The notes: generated by a model not told the origin, from the letters alone. Shown: positions 52,575-61,176, counted from the stretch's first letter. The stretch: 64,000 nucleotides of DNA from Streptomyces nigra (GCF_003074055.1 NZ_CP029043.1:4890501-4954500); one strand, 5' to 3'. Numbers and translations: made by a program.

Positions 52575-52686
52575 CTTAACCACGCGAACGGAGGCCTTCT
52601 CGGAGGCCCCTGATCCGTGATGTACTTGCATACCCGCAGGACTGGTTCACACCAGTCCCCCGAGACGCCGAGAGGAGGCGAGTCCA

Positions 52687-53013
52687 GTGATCAGCATCAA
52701 CGCCAGCTCCATCAGCACCGCCAAAATGACCGATCGCTCGGTCGTCGCCTCCCTGTGCATGCTCGGCGCCTCGGACCAGGGCACCGGTCTGTCCGGCATT
52801 CGTGCCGTCCGTCCGGCGTCCGCCGTGTCCCTCGCGGGCCTTCCCGTCCGTGAGCGCAATGAGCGACCGACCAAGGCACTGGAAGCGGCAGTAGTGGCAC
52901 AGGCGCAGGCCTATGCCTTTACGGCGACCGGTGCCGGATTCCGGAAGCAGACGACGCAGCACCACCAGATGTGGGCCTTCCGTGGGCCAGAACCCTGGAG
53001 TGATCCAGCCTGA
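52687..53013 (+). CDS. leader ORF upstream of wblC (108 aa)
   Basis: Starts at GTG 52687 with GAGGAGG upstream and ends at TGA 53013, 24 bases before a terminator hairpin. The 108-residue product (start VISINASSIS, end WSDPA) has no known domain. The position, inside the wblC leader and just ahead of an intrinsic terminator, fits a leader ORF whose translation controls read-through, as described for WhiB7-type genes. It may also be a functional protein. The codon third-position bias is good in the first half and weaker at the end. Confidence 0.6.
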   Translation: MISINASSISTAKMTDRSVVASLCMLGASDQGTGLSGIRAVRPASAVSLAGLPVRERNERPTKALEAAVVAQAQAYAFTATGAGFRKQTTQHHQMWAFRGPEPWSDPA

Positions 53014-53036
53014 TCGCAGATCAGGCCGGCGCCTTC

Positions 53037-53078
53037 AGGGCCGCGGAACCCCATCCGGGATCCGCGGCCCTTCTGTTT
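53037..53078 (+). terminator. intrinsic terminator/attenuator in the wblC leader
   Basis: An 11-bp perfect stem (53037-53047 with 53061-53071), loop of 13 bases, followed by TCTGTTT. An 8-bp hairpin at 53008-53026 overlaps the stop codon of the leader ORF, and another at 53146-53163 lies before the wblC RBS. Alternative folding between them could switch termination. Confidence 0.75.
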
Positions 53079-53188
53079 GCCCTCTCACAGGGGGCGACAG
53101 AGCGAAGGAGCCTCGGGACAGGCAAGACCCGGTACCAGCCGCCAACCGGTCCAACAGGACCGGAACGAACAGACGAGGAAGACGAACC

Positions 53189-53557
53189 GTGCAACTCGAA
53201 GCGCACGCCCCGTCCGTACCGCCTTCAGACGTGATTCCCAAGCCTGGCTCCACGGAGGACCCGACCTTGACCCCCCTCACCGCGCTCACCGCGCTCGACG
53301 ACGCCATCGAGAACCTCGGCGTGCCCGTCCCCTGCCGTTCGTACGACCCGGAGGTCTTCTTCGCCGAGTCGCCGGCGGACGTCGAGTACGCCAAGTCCCT
53401 CTGCCGCACCTGCCCGCTGATGGAGGCCTGCCTCGCCGGCGCCAAGGAGCGGCGCGAGCCCTGGGGCGTCTGGGGTGGCGAGCTGTTCGTCCAGGGTGTC
53501 GTCGTCGCCCGGAAGCGGCCGCGTGGCCGCCCGCGCAAGAACCCGGTCACGGCATGA
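53189..53557 (+). CDS. wblC: WhiB-family regulator WblC (WhiB7 type)
   Basis: A 122-residue Wbl protein. Four Cys (PCRSYD; LCRTCPLMEAC) hold the [4Fe-4S] cluster; the EPWGVWGGE turn contacts the main sigma factor; the C-terminal RGRPRKN is the AT-hook that defines the WblC/WhiB7 group. It activates ribosome-targeting antibiotic resistance and stress genes, including itself. GTG 53189 has GAGGAAG 8 bases upstream. The long leader with ORF and terminator suggests antibiotic-responsive attenuation. Its TGA overlaps the next ATG. Confidence 0.96.
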   Translation: MQLEAHAPSVPPSDVIPKPGSTEDPTLTPLTALTALDDAIENLGVPVPCRSYDPEVFFAESPADVEYAKSLCRTCPLMEACLAGAKERREPWGVWGGELFVQGVVVARKRPRGRPRKNPVTA

Positions 53558-53877
53558 ACATCACCGGAACGATCGACCGCCCCCTCACGCACGACCCCCA
53601 GAAGCAGGCCCCGATGAAGCCGTCCACCCACGAGAACGCAGGCTCCGCGCCTGAAGACTTCACCAGCAGTGGCGCCACCACCGCGCGCCAGAACAGGAAC
53701 CGAGAGATGCAACTCATCCAAGAAGCCCTGGCACGTGCGCATATGCACGACCTCCAGCACGAGGCGCAGCGGGAGCGCCAGGCCGTGCGCCTGGCGACCG
53801 CTCGCCGGATGCAGCGCCGGGCCGAGCGCGCCTCGCTGCGCGCCCGCCGGGCGCTCGCCATGGCGGTCATGCAGTAA
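53554..53877 (+). CDS. hypothetical protein coupled to wblC (107 aa)
   Basis: ATG 53554 overlaps the wblC stop (ATGA). The 107-residue protein is a polar start plus a C-terminal long basic helix rich in Arg, Ala and Gln (LIQEALARAHMHDLQ, RRMQRRAERASLRARR). It resembles small Streptomyces proteins with the same helical tail that follow other regulators; no function is known. Coupling suggests expression with WblC under antibiotic stress. Two hairpins follow. Confidence 0.75.
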   Translation: MNITGTIDRPLTHDPQKQAPMKPSTHENAGSAPEDFTSSGATTARQNRNREMQLIQEALARAHMHDLQHEAQRERQAVRLATARRMQRRAERASLRARRALAMAVMQ

Positions 53878-53887
53878 TCGCCACCAG

Positions 53888-53961
53888 CCGGTGGGTCGTC
53901 CCACCGGCAGGGCACCGACTCCTCGCGGGGGCCGATCCGTCACGAACGGAGCGGCCCCCGC
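53888..53961. terminator. double hairpin terminator after the wblC operon
   Basis: An 8-bp perfect stem (53888-53895 with 53900-53907), then a 16-bp stem with one mismatch (53925-53940 with 53946-53961). Confidence 0.8.
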
Positions 53962-54009
53962 CGTGCGTTGTCCGGGCTAACAGTGGGCACCGGCGTTATC
54001 GTCGGGTGG

Positions 54010-54231
54010 GTGACGAGTCCTCCCGGCAGTGACAGCGACGGCGACCGCGGCTCCGACGCCGAGCCCCAGGCACAGCCGCTGGTGTGCGCCGGCTGCGGCA
54101 CCCGCGCCGAGGGACCGCGCCCCACCTGGACCTGCTCCGTGGAGAACGGCGCCCGGATCCACTTCTGCGACACCTGCTCGCGCGAGAACCTCCGCGCGAT
54201 CGAGGGCAGGCTCGACTCCGCCTGGTGGTAG
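54010..54231 (+). CDS. small zinc-finger-like protein (73 aa)
   Basis: 73 residues with two Cys pairs, CAGC and CDTC, plus a third CS between (WTCSVENG), suggesting a zinc knuckle. The rest is polar and ends AIEGRLDSAWW. A conserved small actinobacterial protein of unknown role. GTG 54010 is 7 bases after TATCGT, giving a likely leaderless mRNA. It is followed by a 9-bp tandem repeat and the convergent ABC1 gene. Confidence 0.78.
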   Translation: MTSPPGSDSDGDRGSDAEPQAQPLVCAGCGTRAEGPRPTWTCSVENGARIHFCDTCSRENLRAIEGRLDSAWW

Positions 54232-54233
54232 CC

Positions 54234-54276
54234 CAGCCCGAGCAGCCCGAGCAGCCCGAGCAGCCCGAGCAGCCCG
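54234..54276. repeat. 9-bp tandem repeat (CCCGAGCAG)
   Basis: About five consecutive copies of CCCGAGCAG with degenerate edges in the gap between convergent genes. It is non-coding and probably slippage-prone. Confidence 0.8.
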
Positions 54277-54325
54277 TGTAGGCCGAGGAGCCCGTATAAC
54301 CGGCGCAGCCCGTGCGGCCCCCGGC

Positions 54326-55702
54326 TCAGGCCTCCGCCGCCGAGTCCTCCTCGTCCGTGTAGTCGTAGTCCTCCGGCGCGAACCCCGGCAGCCACTCCTC
54401 GAGTTCCTCGCGCAGCCGCACGGTCGCCCCGAGCTGACACAGCACGCCGATCGTGCTCAGCGTCACCCGGTGGATGAGGAGATAGGCGGGCGGCAGATTG
54501 AGCTGCTTGCCCAGCTGGTAGGCGGGGGAGCGGGGGTCGGCGACCCGGGCCGCCTGACTGCGCATCCAGCCACGGGTGAACGTGAACTCCTCGACCTGCG
54601 CCGGTTCGATGATCGGCAGCAGGTAGTCCATGACGGCCTCGGGCTCCAGGTCGATCGTCTCCTTGACGAAGCCCTCGCCGCACAGCATCTCGTAGACCGC
54701 GTCCGCGTCGCCGTCCAGCGTCATGCGCAGCGACTCCCCGATGGGCGTCGGCAGGCCCCCCGGGAGCCGGTCGACCGTGCCGAAGTCCAGCACGCCCAGC
54801 CGCCAGTCGCCGTGACCGTCCGGGTCGCCCGGCAGCAGCCGGAAGTTCCCCGGGTGGGGGTCGGCGTGCAGCAGGCCGGTGCGGGCCGGGCCGGAGAAGA
54901 GGAACCGGGCCAGGAGCTGACCGGCGCGGTCGCGCTGCTCCTCGGTGCCGTCGGAGATCACCTCCGAGAGCGGCACGCCGTCGATCCACTCGGTGATCAG
55001 GACCTCGTCGCTCTGGTGGACGACCGCCGGGACGACGACGTCCGGGTCGTCCGCGAACTCCTCCGCGTGCGCCTGCTGTGCCTGCGCCTCCAGGCCGTAG
55101 TCCAGCTCCTCGGAGACGCGGTCCTTCAGCTCCGAGATGAGCGGCTTGATGTCCATGCCCGGGATCAGGGGGCCCAGGAGCCGGGCGAAGCGGCTCAGCT
55201 GGTTCAGGTCGGACAGCAGAGCCTCCCCGGCGCCGGGGTACTGCACCTTGACCGCGACCTCACGACCGTCGTGCCATACGCCCCGGTGCACCTGGCCGAT
55301 CGAGGCGGCTGCGGCCGACTTGTCCTCGAACTCCAGGAACAGCTCGCGCCAGTCCTCGCCGAGCCGCTCCGCCAGCACCGCGTGCACGGTGCGCGTCGGC
55401 ATCGGAGGGGCGGCCTCCTGCAGCTTGGTGAGGGCCGCGCGGTACGGCCCGGCGATCTCCTCGGGCAGGGCGGACTCGAAGACGGACAGGGCCTGGCCGA
55501 ACTTCATGGCGCCGCCCTTGAGCTCGCCGAGGACCTTGAACATCTGCTCGGCGGTCCGTTGCTGAAGCTCGCGGCCGACGATCTCCGCGGACTCACCGAC
55601 GATCCGCTTGCCGAGTCCCCAGGTCGCCCGCCCGGCGAAGCCGAGCGGGAGCGCGGCGAGCTTGGCGGTGCGGGTGACCGCCTTGCGCGGAAGATCAGAC
55701 AT
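54326..55702 (-). CDS. ABC1/UbiB family kinase-like protein
   Basis: A 458-residue ABC1 atypical kinase. Family motifs are intact: KFGQ (GGAMKFGQALSVFE), the Ala-rich loop AAAASIGQVH, catalytic Lys VAVKVQYPG, HADPHPGN and DFG (VLDFGTVD). UbiB-like proteins bind ATP and handle isoprenoid lipids; the actinobacterial member next to whiB7 has no defined role. ATG 55702 follows GGAGGG closely. The start overlaps the upstream ThiF-like gene by 8 bases, so the two are coupled. The acidic C-terminus ends EEDSAAEA. Confidence 0.9.
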   Translation of the reverse strand: MSDLPRKAVTRTAKLAALPLGFAGRATWGLGKRIVGESAEIVGRELQQRTAEQMFKVLGELKGGAMKFGQALSVFESALPEEIAGPYRAALTKLQEAAPPMPTRTVHAVLAERLGEDWRELFLEFEDKSAAAASIGQVHRGVWHDGREVAVKVQYPGAGEALLSDLNQLSRFARLLGPLIPGMDIKPLISELKDRVSEELDYGLEAQAQQAHAEEFADDPDVVVPAVVHQSDEVLITEWIDGVPLSEVISDGTEEQRDRAGQLLARFLFSGPARTGLLHADPHPGNFRLLPGDPDGHGDWRLGVLDFGTVDRLPGGLPTPIGESLRMTLDGDADAVYEMLCGEGFVKETIDLEPEAVMDYLLPIIEPAQVEEFTFTRGWMRSQAARVADPRSPAYQLGKQLNLPPAYLLIHRVTLSTIGVLCQLGATVRLREELEEWLPGFAPEDYDYTDEEDSAAEA

Positions 55703-56993
55703 GCGCCCTCCAGATCCGAGCCGGCCGTGCGGTGCCCCCCTCGCGGCGTGGCGTCTTCGACGGCCGTTCCCTCGCCATTGTCTCGTGCGACCCCGCCTTC
55801 GCGGAGGGGTGTTCCCCCTCACCTTTGGCCGCGGCACCGCACGAGCAGGCAGGATGCGCCCAGATCGGACGGGCGTGCCAGGTCAGACCGGGTAGTGACA
55901 CTTCCCACCGCGCACCCGCCGTCGACGGGATCCGGCCGTCGAGGAAGGCGAGGGCGTGCGCGGCGGCCAGTCCGGCGACCGTGGTGGCCAGCGCGAGATC
56001 GCAGGGTGGCACCGGCCGGGACCTGCCCCGGCCCGAACGCCACTGGGCGATCAGACGCGGCCACGCCGGGTCGCGGTCGGTGCGGTCCGCGTCGAGGCAG
56101 CCCGCGCAGGCCGTCTCGCCGGGCAGGACGAGGGGACCGACCACACCGGTGCCCTCGACCACGCGGACGTACAGATGAGGCGTACCGGAGTCGATCAGCG
56201 GTTCGGCGGCGGACGGTGACGGGGCGTGCACACCGATGTCGTCGCGCGGGGCGATGATCACCAACGAGTGGCCCTGGGCGTCCTGTCCGCGGGGGGAGCG
56301 GGTGTCGCGGCGCGGCGGGCGGTCCGGGGCATGCCGGCGGGCGACCCTGCGCGCGGCCTCGTCCCTGCGGTCGCCGACGGTCTCCGCGGGCAGTCCGCCC
56401 GGTGTCACGTCCCCCGGCTCGACCCGTCCGATGTCGCGCACGTCCACCTCGCCGACCCCGGCGCCCGCCAGCAGCGAGGCGAGCGTCGCGCCGACCCGGC
56501 CCGCGCCCCGGACCTGCACCCGCGCCGCACGCCGGGCGGCGAGGCGGCCGATCGCCTCGCCCGGGTCGGAGGTGTTCAGGGACAGCGAGGCCAGATCGGG
56601 GCGCAGCCGGTCCAGGACGGCCTTTCTGCGCCGCAGCAGGTCGCCCCCCGGCCCGCCGCCGCGGGCGTCGTCGAGCAGACCGGCCCGTGAGAGCCGTCGC
56701 AGCAGCCCGTCGACGTGTCCGTCGGGCAGGTCCATCCGCCGGCCCTCCTCGCGGAGCAACTCCGGTCCCCGGGTGCCGTTCAGCAGATCGAGGAAGCTGC
56801 CCGTCGCGGTGTCCATCGGCCCCAGCGTCAGCGCGTGCGCCGGAGTCATCCCGAACTGCACCGTATTGAGATCGCGCCAGGCGCGCCGCAACGCGGGCTT
56901 CAGCAAGGGCGCCAGCGGAAGCCCCGCCCCGGCCTCCGCACTGTCCGCCCTAGCCGTCGTATCCGTCGTATCCGTCGATGGTGCAGTGCTCAT
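55695..56993 (-). CDS. ThiF-like protein resembling RiPP cyclodehydratase E1 subunits
   Basis: 432 residues. The N-terminal third resembles the wing and peptide-clamp part of azoline-type cyclodehydratase E1-like proteins (LNTVQFGMTPAHALTLG, LLRRLSRAGLLDD). The middle is an E1/ThiF Rossmann fold (VRGAGRVGATLASLLAGAGVG). CAGC and a later CSC could hold zinc. The catalytic ATP-binding region is weak, as in leader-binding RiPP proteins. No precursor peptide or YcaO gene is nearby. It is upstream of and overlaps the ABC1 kinase gene, a pairing that suggests a shared, unknown function. Confidence 0.78.
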   Translation of the reverse strand: MSTAPSTDTTDTTARADSAEAGAGLPLAPLLKPALRRAWRDLNTVQFGMTPAHALTLGPMDTATGSFLDLLNGTRGPELLREEGRRMDLPDGHVDGLLRRLSRAGLLDDARGGGPGGDLLRRRKAVLDRLRPDLASLSLNTSDPGEAIGRLAARRAARVQVRGAGRVGATLASLLAGAGVGEVDVRDIGRVEPGDVTPGGLPAETVGDRRDEAARRVARRHAPDRPPRRDTRSPRGQDAQGHSLVIIAPRDDIGVHAPSPSAAEPLIDSGTPHLYVRVVEGTGVVGPLVLPGETACAGCLDADRTDRDPAWPRLIAQWRSGRGRSRPVPPCDLALATTVAGLAAAHALAFLDGRIPSTAGARWEVSLPGLTWHARPIWAHPACSCGAAAKGEGEHPSAKAGSHETMARERPSKTPRREGGTARPARIWRAHV

Positions 56994-57217
56994 GAACAGG
57001 CCCCCGTAGCCGTCGTGATGGTGCGTCCCCGTGTGCCGGGGGAGCCCGGTCGTGGCGTCCCCGACGTCCGCCAGAATGCACGGTCACGCCGATCGGTGCC
57101 GAAAGTTGTCCACAGGCAGTGGATATTCGTCGTACAAATCAGACGGACCGTGGGGGATCGGAACCGAACCGTCCCGGAGTCGGGACTTCCCCCCGCCACA
57201 GCGGGTAACGTCGGGGC

Positions 57218-57814
57218 GTGTCCGCCGACCCACTGCACCGCGCCGGAACGCCACAGCGCAGTACGACGAGCCCGCCCCTGAGCGGCTCGGGGGCGAACGC
57301 GATCGAGGTCCGCAGGAGCGCCCGGCGCCGCCGGACGGTCTCGGCGTACCGCGAGGGCGATCGCACCATCGTGCTCATCCCCGCCCGAATGTCCGAGGCG
57401 GAGGAGCAGCGCTGGGTGCGCGTCATGCTCGACAAGCTGGCCGCCCAGGAGAGCAAGAAGGTCCTCGGCGACGCCGAACTGTCCACGCGCGCGGACCGTT
57501 TGTCGGAGCAGTATCTGGACGGCCGGGCGCGGCCCGACTCGGTCCGCTGGGTCACCAACCAGAACACCCGCTGGGGCTCGTGCACCCCGGCCGAGGGCAG
57601 CATCCGGCTCTCCCACCGGCTGCAGGGCATGCCCGAGTACGTCGTGGACTACGTCCTGCTGCACGAGCTCGCGCATCTCCTCGTCCCCGGACACGGGCCC
57701 CGCTTCTGGCGGCTGCTGGAGGCGTATCCCCGCACCGAGCGCGCCAAGGGCTATCTCGAAGGTGTCGTGGCCGCCGAGCGGCTGCCCCATCTGCCCGCCG
57801 CCCGGGGCGAGTAG
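57218..57814 (+). CDS. YgjP-like (M48/SprT-type) zinc metallopeptidase
   Basis: A 198-residue protein with the DUF45 pattern: NQNTRWGSCTPAEGSIRLSHRL, then HELAHLLVPGHGPRFW containing HExxH and the third His. Relatives of YgjP lie near DNA repair or nucleotide genes, but the substrate is unknown. GTG 57218 lies 6 bases after TAACGT, suggesting a leaderless mRNA. It is divergent from the ThiF-like gene. Confidence 0.88.
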   Translation: MSADPLHRAGTPQRSTTSPPLSGSGANAIEVRRSARRRRTVSAYREGDRTIVLIPARMSEAEEQRWVRVMLDKLAAQESKKVLGDAELSTRADRLSEQYLDGRARPDSVRWVTNQNTRWGSCTPAEGSIRLSHRLQGMPEYVVDYVLLHELAHLLVPGHGPRFWRLLEAYPRTERAKGYLEGVVAAERLPHLPAARGE

Positions 57815-57964
57815 GCGGCGCACGCGCAGGTGTCCGCAGAGGACGCCCCCGATTCGGGCGTGGAAGGGTTGTGTACCGGGTCTGTACCGGCTTCGTCCGA
57901 TGTCCGAGTTTGCCGTTAGCCTGTCGCGACGCACTCACTTCGGGATGGGGGACGGTCGTTACGC

Positions 57965-59692
57965 ATGGCCAGGGAATTCCAACGCGGCCACAAGGCCAGG
58001 ATCAGTGATCTCACGGCGGGCACGGACCTGTACGTAGGTGTGCAGATCGGTGGCCCAGGGCTGACCTTCGACATCAGCTGCTTCGGTCTCGACGCCGACG
58101 AACGGCTCTCCGACGACCGTTACTTCATCTTCTTCAATCAGCCGAAGTCCCCCGAGGAGGCCATCCAGATCCTCGGCGCGCAGGCCGGTGACACCGAGTC
58201 GTTCCGGGTCACGCTCGACAAGATCCCCCCGCAGATCCAGAAGCTGTCCTTCACGGCGACGCTCGACGGCGACGGTCAGATGTCGCAGGTCGGCCCGGGT
58301 TACATCCGTATCGTCGCGGGTGGCGAGGAGGTGGCCCGGTACTCCTTCACCGGCTCCGAGTTCACCACCGAACGTGCCGTCATGCTGGGCGACTTCTATC
58401 TGAAGGACGTCTGGCGGTTCGCCGCCGTCGGACAGGGCTTCGACGGCGGTCTCGAGGCGCTGCTCAGGAACTTCGGCGGCGAGGTGATGGAGGAGGAGAC
58501 GCCCGCCGCCGCCCCGCCGCAGCCTCAGGCCGGCGCCGGCGCGCCCAGTTTCGCGCCGCCCGCCCAGGCCGTCGCGGCGCCCGCCTTCGGAGCCCCGGCC
58601 GGAGCGCCCGCGCCGGCTCCCGTCCCGCAGCCCGCGGCTCCGCCGGCCCCCGCGCCGGCTCCGGCCGCCCAGGGCTTCGCGCCCCCGCCCGGTGCCACGC
58701 CGCCGCCTCCGGCCCCGGCGCCGTCGGTGCACGCCCAGCCGACGATCGTCGCGCCCATGACGCCGCCCGGTGGCACCCCGCCGCCGCCCGCCCCGGCGCC
58801 CGCGCCCTACGGCCAGCCCTCCGCGCCGCCGCCTCCCGGCTACGGCTACCCGCAGGCACCCCCGGCGCCGCAGGCACCCCAGGCCCCGGTGCCGCCGCCC
58901 GGCTACGGACAGCCCACCCCGCCCCCGGGATACGGCCAGCAGCCGCCCGCGTACGGGCAGGTCCCGGGCCAGATCCCCGGGCAGGTGCCAGGCCATGTCC
59001 CGCACGGTGCCCCCCATGGCGCCCCCCAGGCGCCCGGTGTCGCCGCGGCCCTCCAGCAGTTCAAGGAGACGCCGACCGGACAGCGCTGGACGCAGCAGAA
59101 CAAGAAGATGGTCCGCGTCGACCTCGGCGTCGGCGGCCAGCCCGTGCTGGCCCGCCAGGGCAGCATGGTGCTCTACCAGGGCAAGGTGGACTTCAGCTAC
59201 AAGGGCGCCGGCTTCTCCGGCCGGATCGTGGGCAACGCGACCGGCCAGGAGATGCAGCTGATGCGCTGCACCGGCCAGGGCCAGGTGTTCCTCGCCGAGG
59301 ACAACACGATGGTGCACCCCATCGAACTCCAGGGCGACGGCATCTGTGTCTCCGCGGAGAACGTCCTCGCCTTCGACGAGGGCCTGCAGTACGAGGTCCG
59401 CCGGATCGAGGGTCACGGCATCCCCGGCGGCGCGCTGTTCACGATGCAGTTCACCGGCACCGGCACGATCGTCGTCAAGACGCACGGCACCCCCGTGGTG
59501 CTGCCCGTCACGCCCACGACGTTCGCCGACTGCAACGCCGTCGTCGCCTGGTCGTCCGCCGCGCAGGTGGTCGTCTCCAGCCAGGTCCGCATGCGCCGCA
59601 ACGCCTACCCCGGCGACACCGGCGAGAGCGTGAACCTCCAGTTCCGGGCGGCGCCCGGCAGCTTCGTCGTCGTCCAGCCGTACGAGATCTGA
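57965..59692 (+). CDS. TerD-AIM24 fusion protein
   Basis: 575 residues in three parts: an N-terminal TerD domain (about 1-180, with the Ca2+-binding type motifs TFDISCFGLDADERLSDDRYF and GGEEVARYSF), a long Pro/Ala/Gln-rich linker (about 180-360, with PPGYGQ-type repeats), and a C-terminal AIM24 domain (about 370-575, QKTG-like core MQLMRCTGQGQVFLAED). TerD proteins are part of the tellurite and metal-stress systems; AIM24-like proteins are of unknown biochemical role. It is the first gene of a three-gene operon, 13 bases before the next. Confidence 0.9.
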   Translation: MAREFQRGHKARISDLTAGTDLYVGVQIGGPGLTFDISCFGLDADERLSDDRYFIFFNQPKSPEEAIQILGAQAGDTESFRVTLDKIPPQIQKLSFTATLDGDGQMSQVGPGYIRIVAGGEEVARYSFTGSEFTTERAVMLGDFYLKDVWRFAAVGQGFDGGLEALLRNFGGEVMEEETPAAAPPQPQAGAGAPSFAPPAQAVAAPAFGAPAGAPAPAPVPQPAAPPAPAPAPAAQGFAPPPGATPPPPAPAPSVHAQPTIVAPMTPPGGTPPPPAPAPAPYGQPSAPPPPGYGYPQAPPAPQAPQAPVPPPGYGQPTPPPGYGQQPPAYGQVPGQIPGQVPGHVPHGAPHGAPQAPGVAAALQQFKETPTGQRWTQQNKKMVRVDLGVGGQPVLARQGSMVLYQGKVDFSYKGAGFSGRIVGNATGQEMQLMRCTGQGQVFLAEDNTMVHPIELQGDGICVSAENVLAFDEGLQYEVRRIEGHGIPGGALFTMQFTGTGTIVVKTHGTPVVLPVTPTTFADCNAVVAWSSAAQVVVSSQVRMRRNAYPGDTGESVNLQFRAAPGSFVVVQPYEI

Positions 59693-59705
59693 GGGAGAGC
59701 CCGTC

Positions 59706-60386
59706 ATGAACCAGCCGCTCGCGGGCTACGCCCCCGCACCCGTCACCGCCCGCATGGAGAACCACGGCAACCACATGGCCAAGGTGGCCATGCAGACCGG
59801 GCACGACCTCCTCGCACGCGTGGGCTCGATGGTCGCCTACGAGGGCTTCGTCCAGTACGAGCCCAACCCGCCCGCCGTCCGTCAGATCGCCAAGGACTGG
59901 CTCACCGGTGAGGGCGCGCCGCTGATGAAGTGCTCCGGCGACGGCCTGCTCTACCTCGCCGACTACGGCGCCAACGTCGTCGTGATCAACCTCAACGGCG
60001 ACGGCATCTCCGTCAACGCCACCAACCTCCTCGCCTTCGACGCCCATCTGACGTGGGGGGTCGAGCGGGTGAAGGGCCTGGCGAAGTTCGCCGGGCAGGG
60101 CCTGTGGAACACCAAGATCTCCGGGCAGGGCTGGGTCGCGCTGACCTCCCGGGGCAAGCCGATCGTCGTCGACTGCGGCGGCGGCGAGGACGAGACGTAC
60201 GTCGACCCCGACGCGCTCGTCGCCTGGTCGCCGAACCTCAAGGTGAAGGGCAAGCGCAGCTTCAAGGCGCAGTCCCTGATCGGCCGGGGCAGCGGTGAGG
60301 CCTACCAGATGGCCTTCTCCGGCCAGGGCATCGTCGTCGTCCAGCCGAGCGAGGACAGTACCGACCGCCTCCGGGTCCGGGGCTGA
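59706..60386 (+). CDS. AIM24 family protein
   Basis: A 226-residue AIM24-like double-beta-helix protein (LLARVGSMVAYEGFVQY; MKCSGDGLLYLADYG; GQGIVVVQPSED). It lacks the TerD part of its upstream neighbour. ATG 59706 follows GAGGGAGAG by a few bases. The three AIM24 domains in this operon are paralogous and may form one assembly at the membrane. Confidence 0.9.
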   Translation: MNQPLAGYAPAPVTARMENHGNHMAKVAMQTGHDLLARVGSMVAYEGFVQYEPNPPAVRQIAKDWLTGEGAPLMKCSGDGLLYLADYGANVVVINLNGDGISVNATNLLAFDAHLTWGVERVKGLAKFAGQGLWNTKISGQGWVALTSRGKPIVVDCGGGEDETYVDPDALVAWSPNLKVKGKRSFKAQSLIGRGSGEAYQMAFSGQGIVVVQPSEDSTDRLRVRG

Positions 60387-60404
60387 GGGGGAGCCAAGAA
60401 CGCC

Positions 60405-61160
60405 ATGCAGAGCCCGATTTTCGCCTACAACGACCAGCAGACCCAGGACCGCTGGAGCCTGCAGAACAAGCAGATGCTCCGCGTCGCCCTGGAGGGGCAC
60501 GACGACGTCCTCGCCCGCAAGGGCACGATGGTCGCCTACCAGGGACTCGTCGAGTTCGACGCCGAGTTCCAGAGCAACCAGCAGTCACGCTCGCGGGCGC
60601 GCACCGGTGAGGGCCTGGACCTCATGCGCTGTCACGGACAGGGGGTCGTCTACCTCGCCAACCTCAAGCAGCACGTCCACCTCGTGGACGTCGACCAGGA
60701 CGGGCTGACCGTCGACAGCAGCTATGTGCTGGCGATGGACTCCTCGCTGCACCACGAGGTCATCGCCGTGGACAGCCTCTACGGCATCTCCGGCTCCGGG
60801 AAGTACCAGCTCAACATCACCGGCCGGGGCAAGGTCGCCCTGATGACCTCCGGCATGCCGCTGATGATGCAGGTGACGCCCGACAAGTACGTCAACTGCG
60901 ACGCCGACGCGATCGTGGCCTGGTCCACCGGGCTGCGGGTGCAGATGCAGGCGCAGACGCACTCCTCCGGGGTGTGGCGGCGCCGCGGCAGCACCGGTGA
61001 GGGCTGGGAGCTCAGCTTCATGGGCACCGGCTTCGCGCTGGTCCAGCCCAGCGAACTGCTGCCGCCGCAGAACGCCCAGATCGGCTCCGGCCTCGCCGCC
61101 CAGTACGGCATGGGCCAGCAGGGCGCCCGGGGTCAGAACCAGGGCAACGTCTGGAGCTGA
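60405..61160 (+). CDS. AIM24 family protein
   Basis: A 251-residue AIM24 paralogue (VLARKGTMVAYQGLVEF; MRCHGQGVVYLANL; FMGTGFALVQPSELL), with the same core order as the previous gene and a Gln/Gly-rich C-terminus. It is the last gene of the TerD-AIM24 operon, 18 bases after the previous gene. A hairpin follows. Confidence 0.9.
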   Translation: MQSPIFAYNDQQTQDRWSLQNKQMLRVALEGHDDVLARKGTMVAYQGLVEFDAEFQSNQQSRSRARTGEGLDLMRCHGQGVVYLANLKQHVHLVDVDQDGLTVDSSYVLAMDSSLHHEVIAVDSLYGISGSGKYQLNITGRGKVALMTSGMPLMMQVTPDKYVNCDADAIVAWSTGLRVQMQAQTHSSGVWRRRGSTGEGWELSFMGTGFALVQPSELLPPQNAQIGSGLAAQYGMGQQGARGQNQGNVWS

Positions 61161-61176
61161 CCGGGCACCGGCCCGC

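Noticed and set aside
54234..54276. Iterons or a regulatory repeat array.
   Set aside because: Short, imperfect 9-bp slippage-type repeat between convergent genes, with no replication gene nearby.
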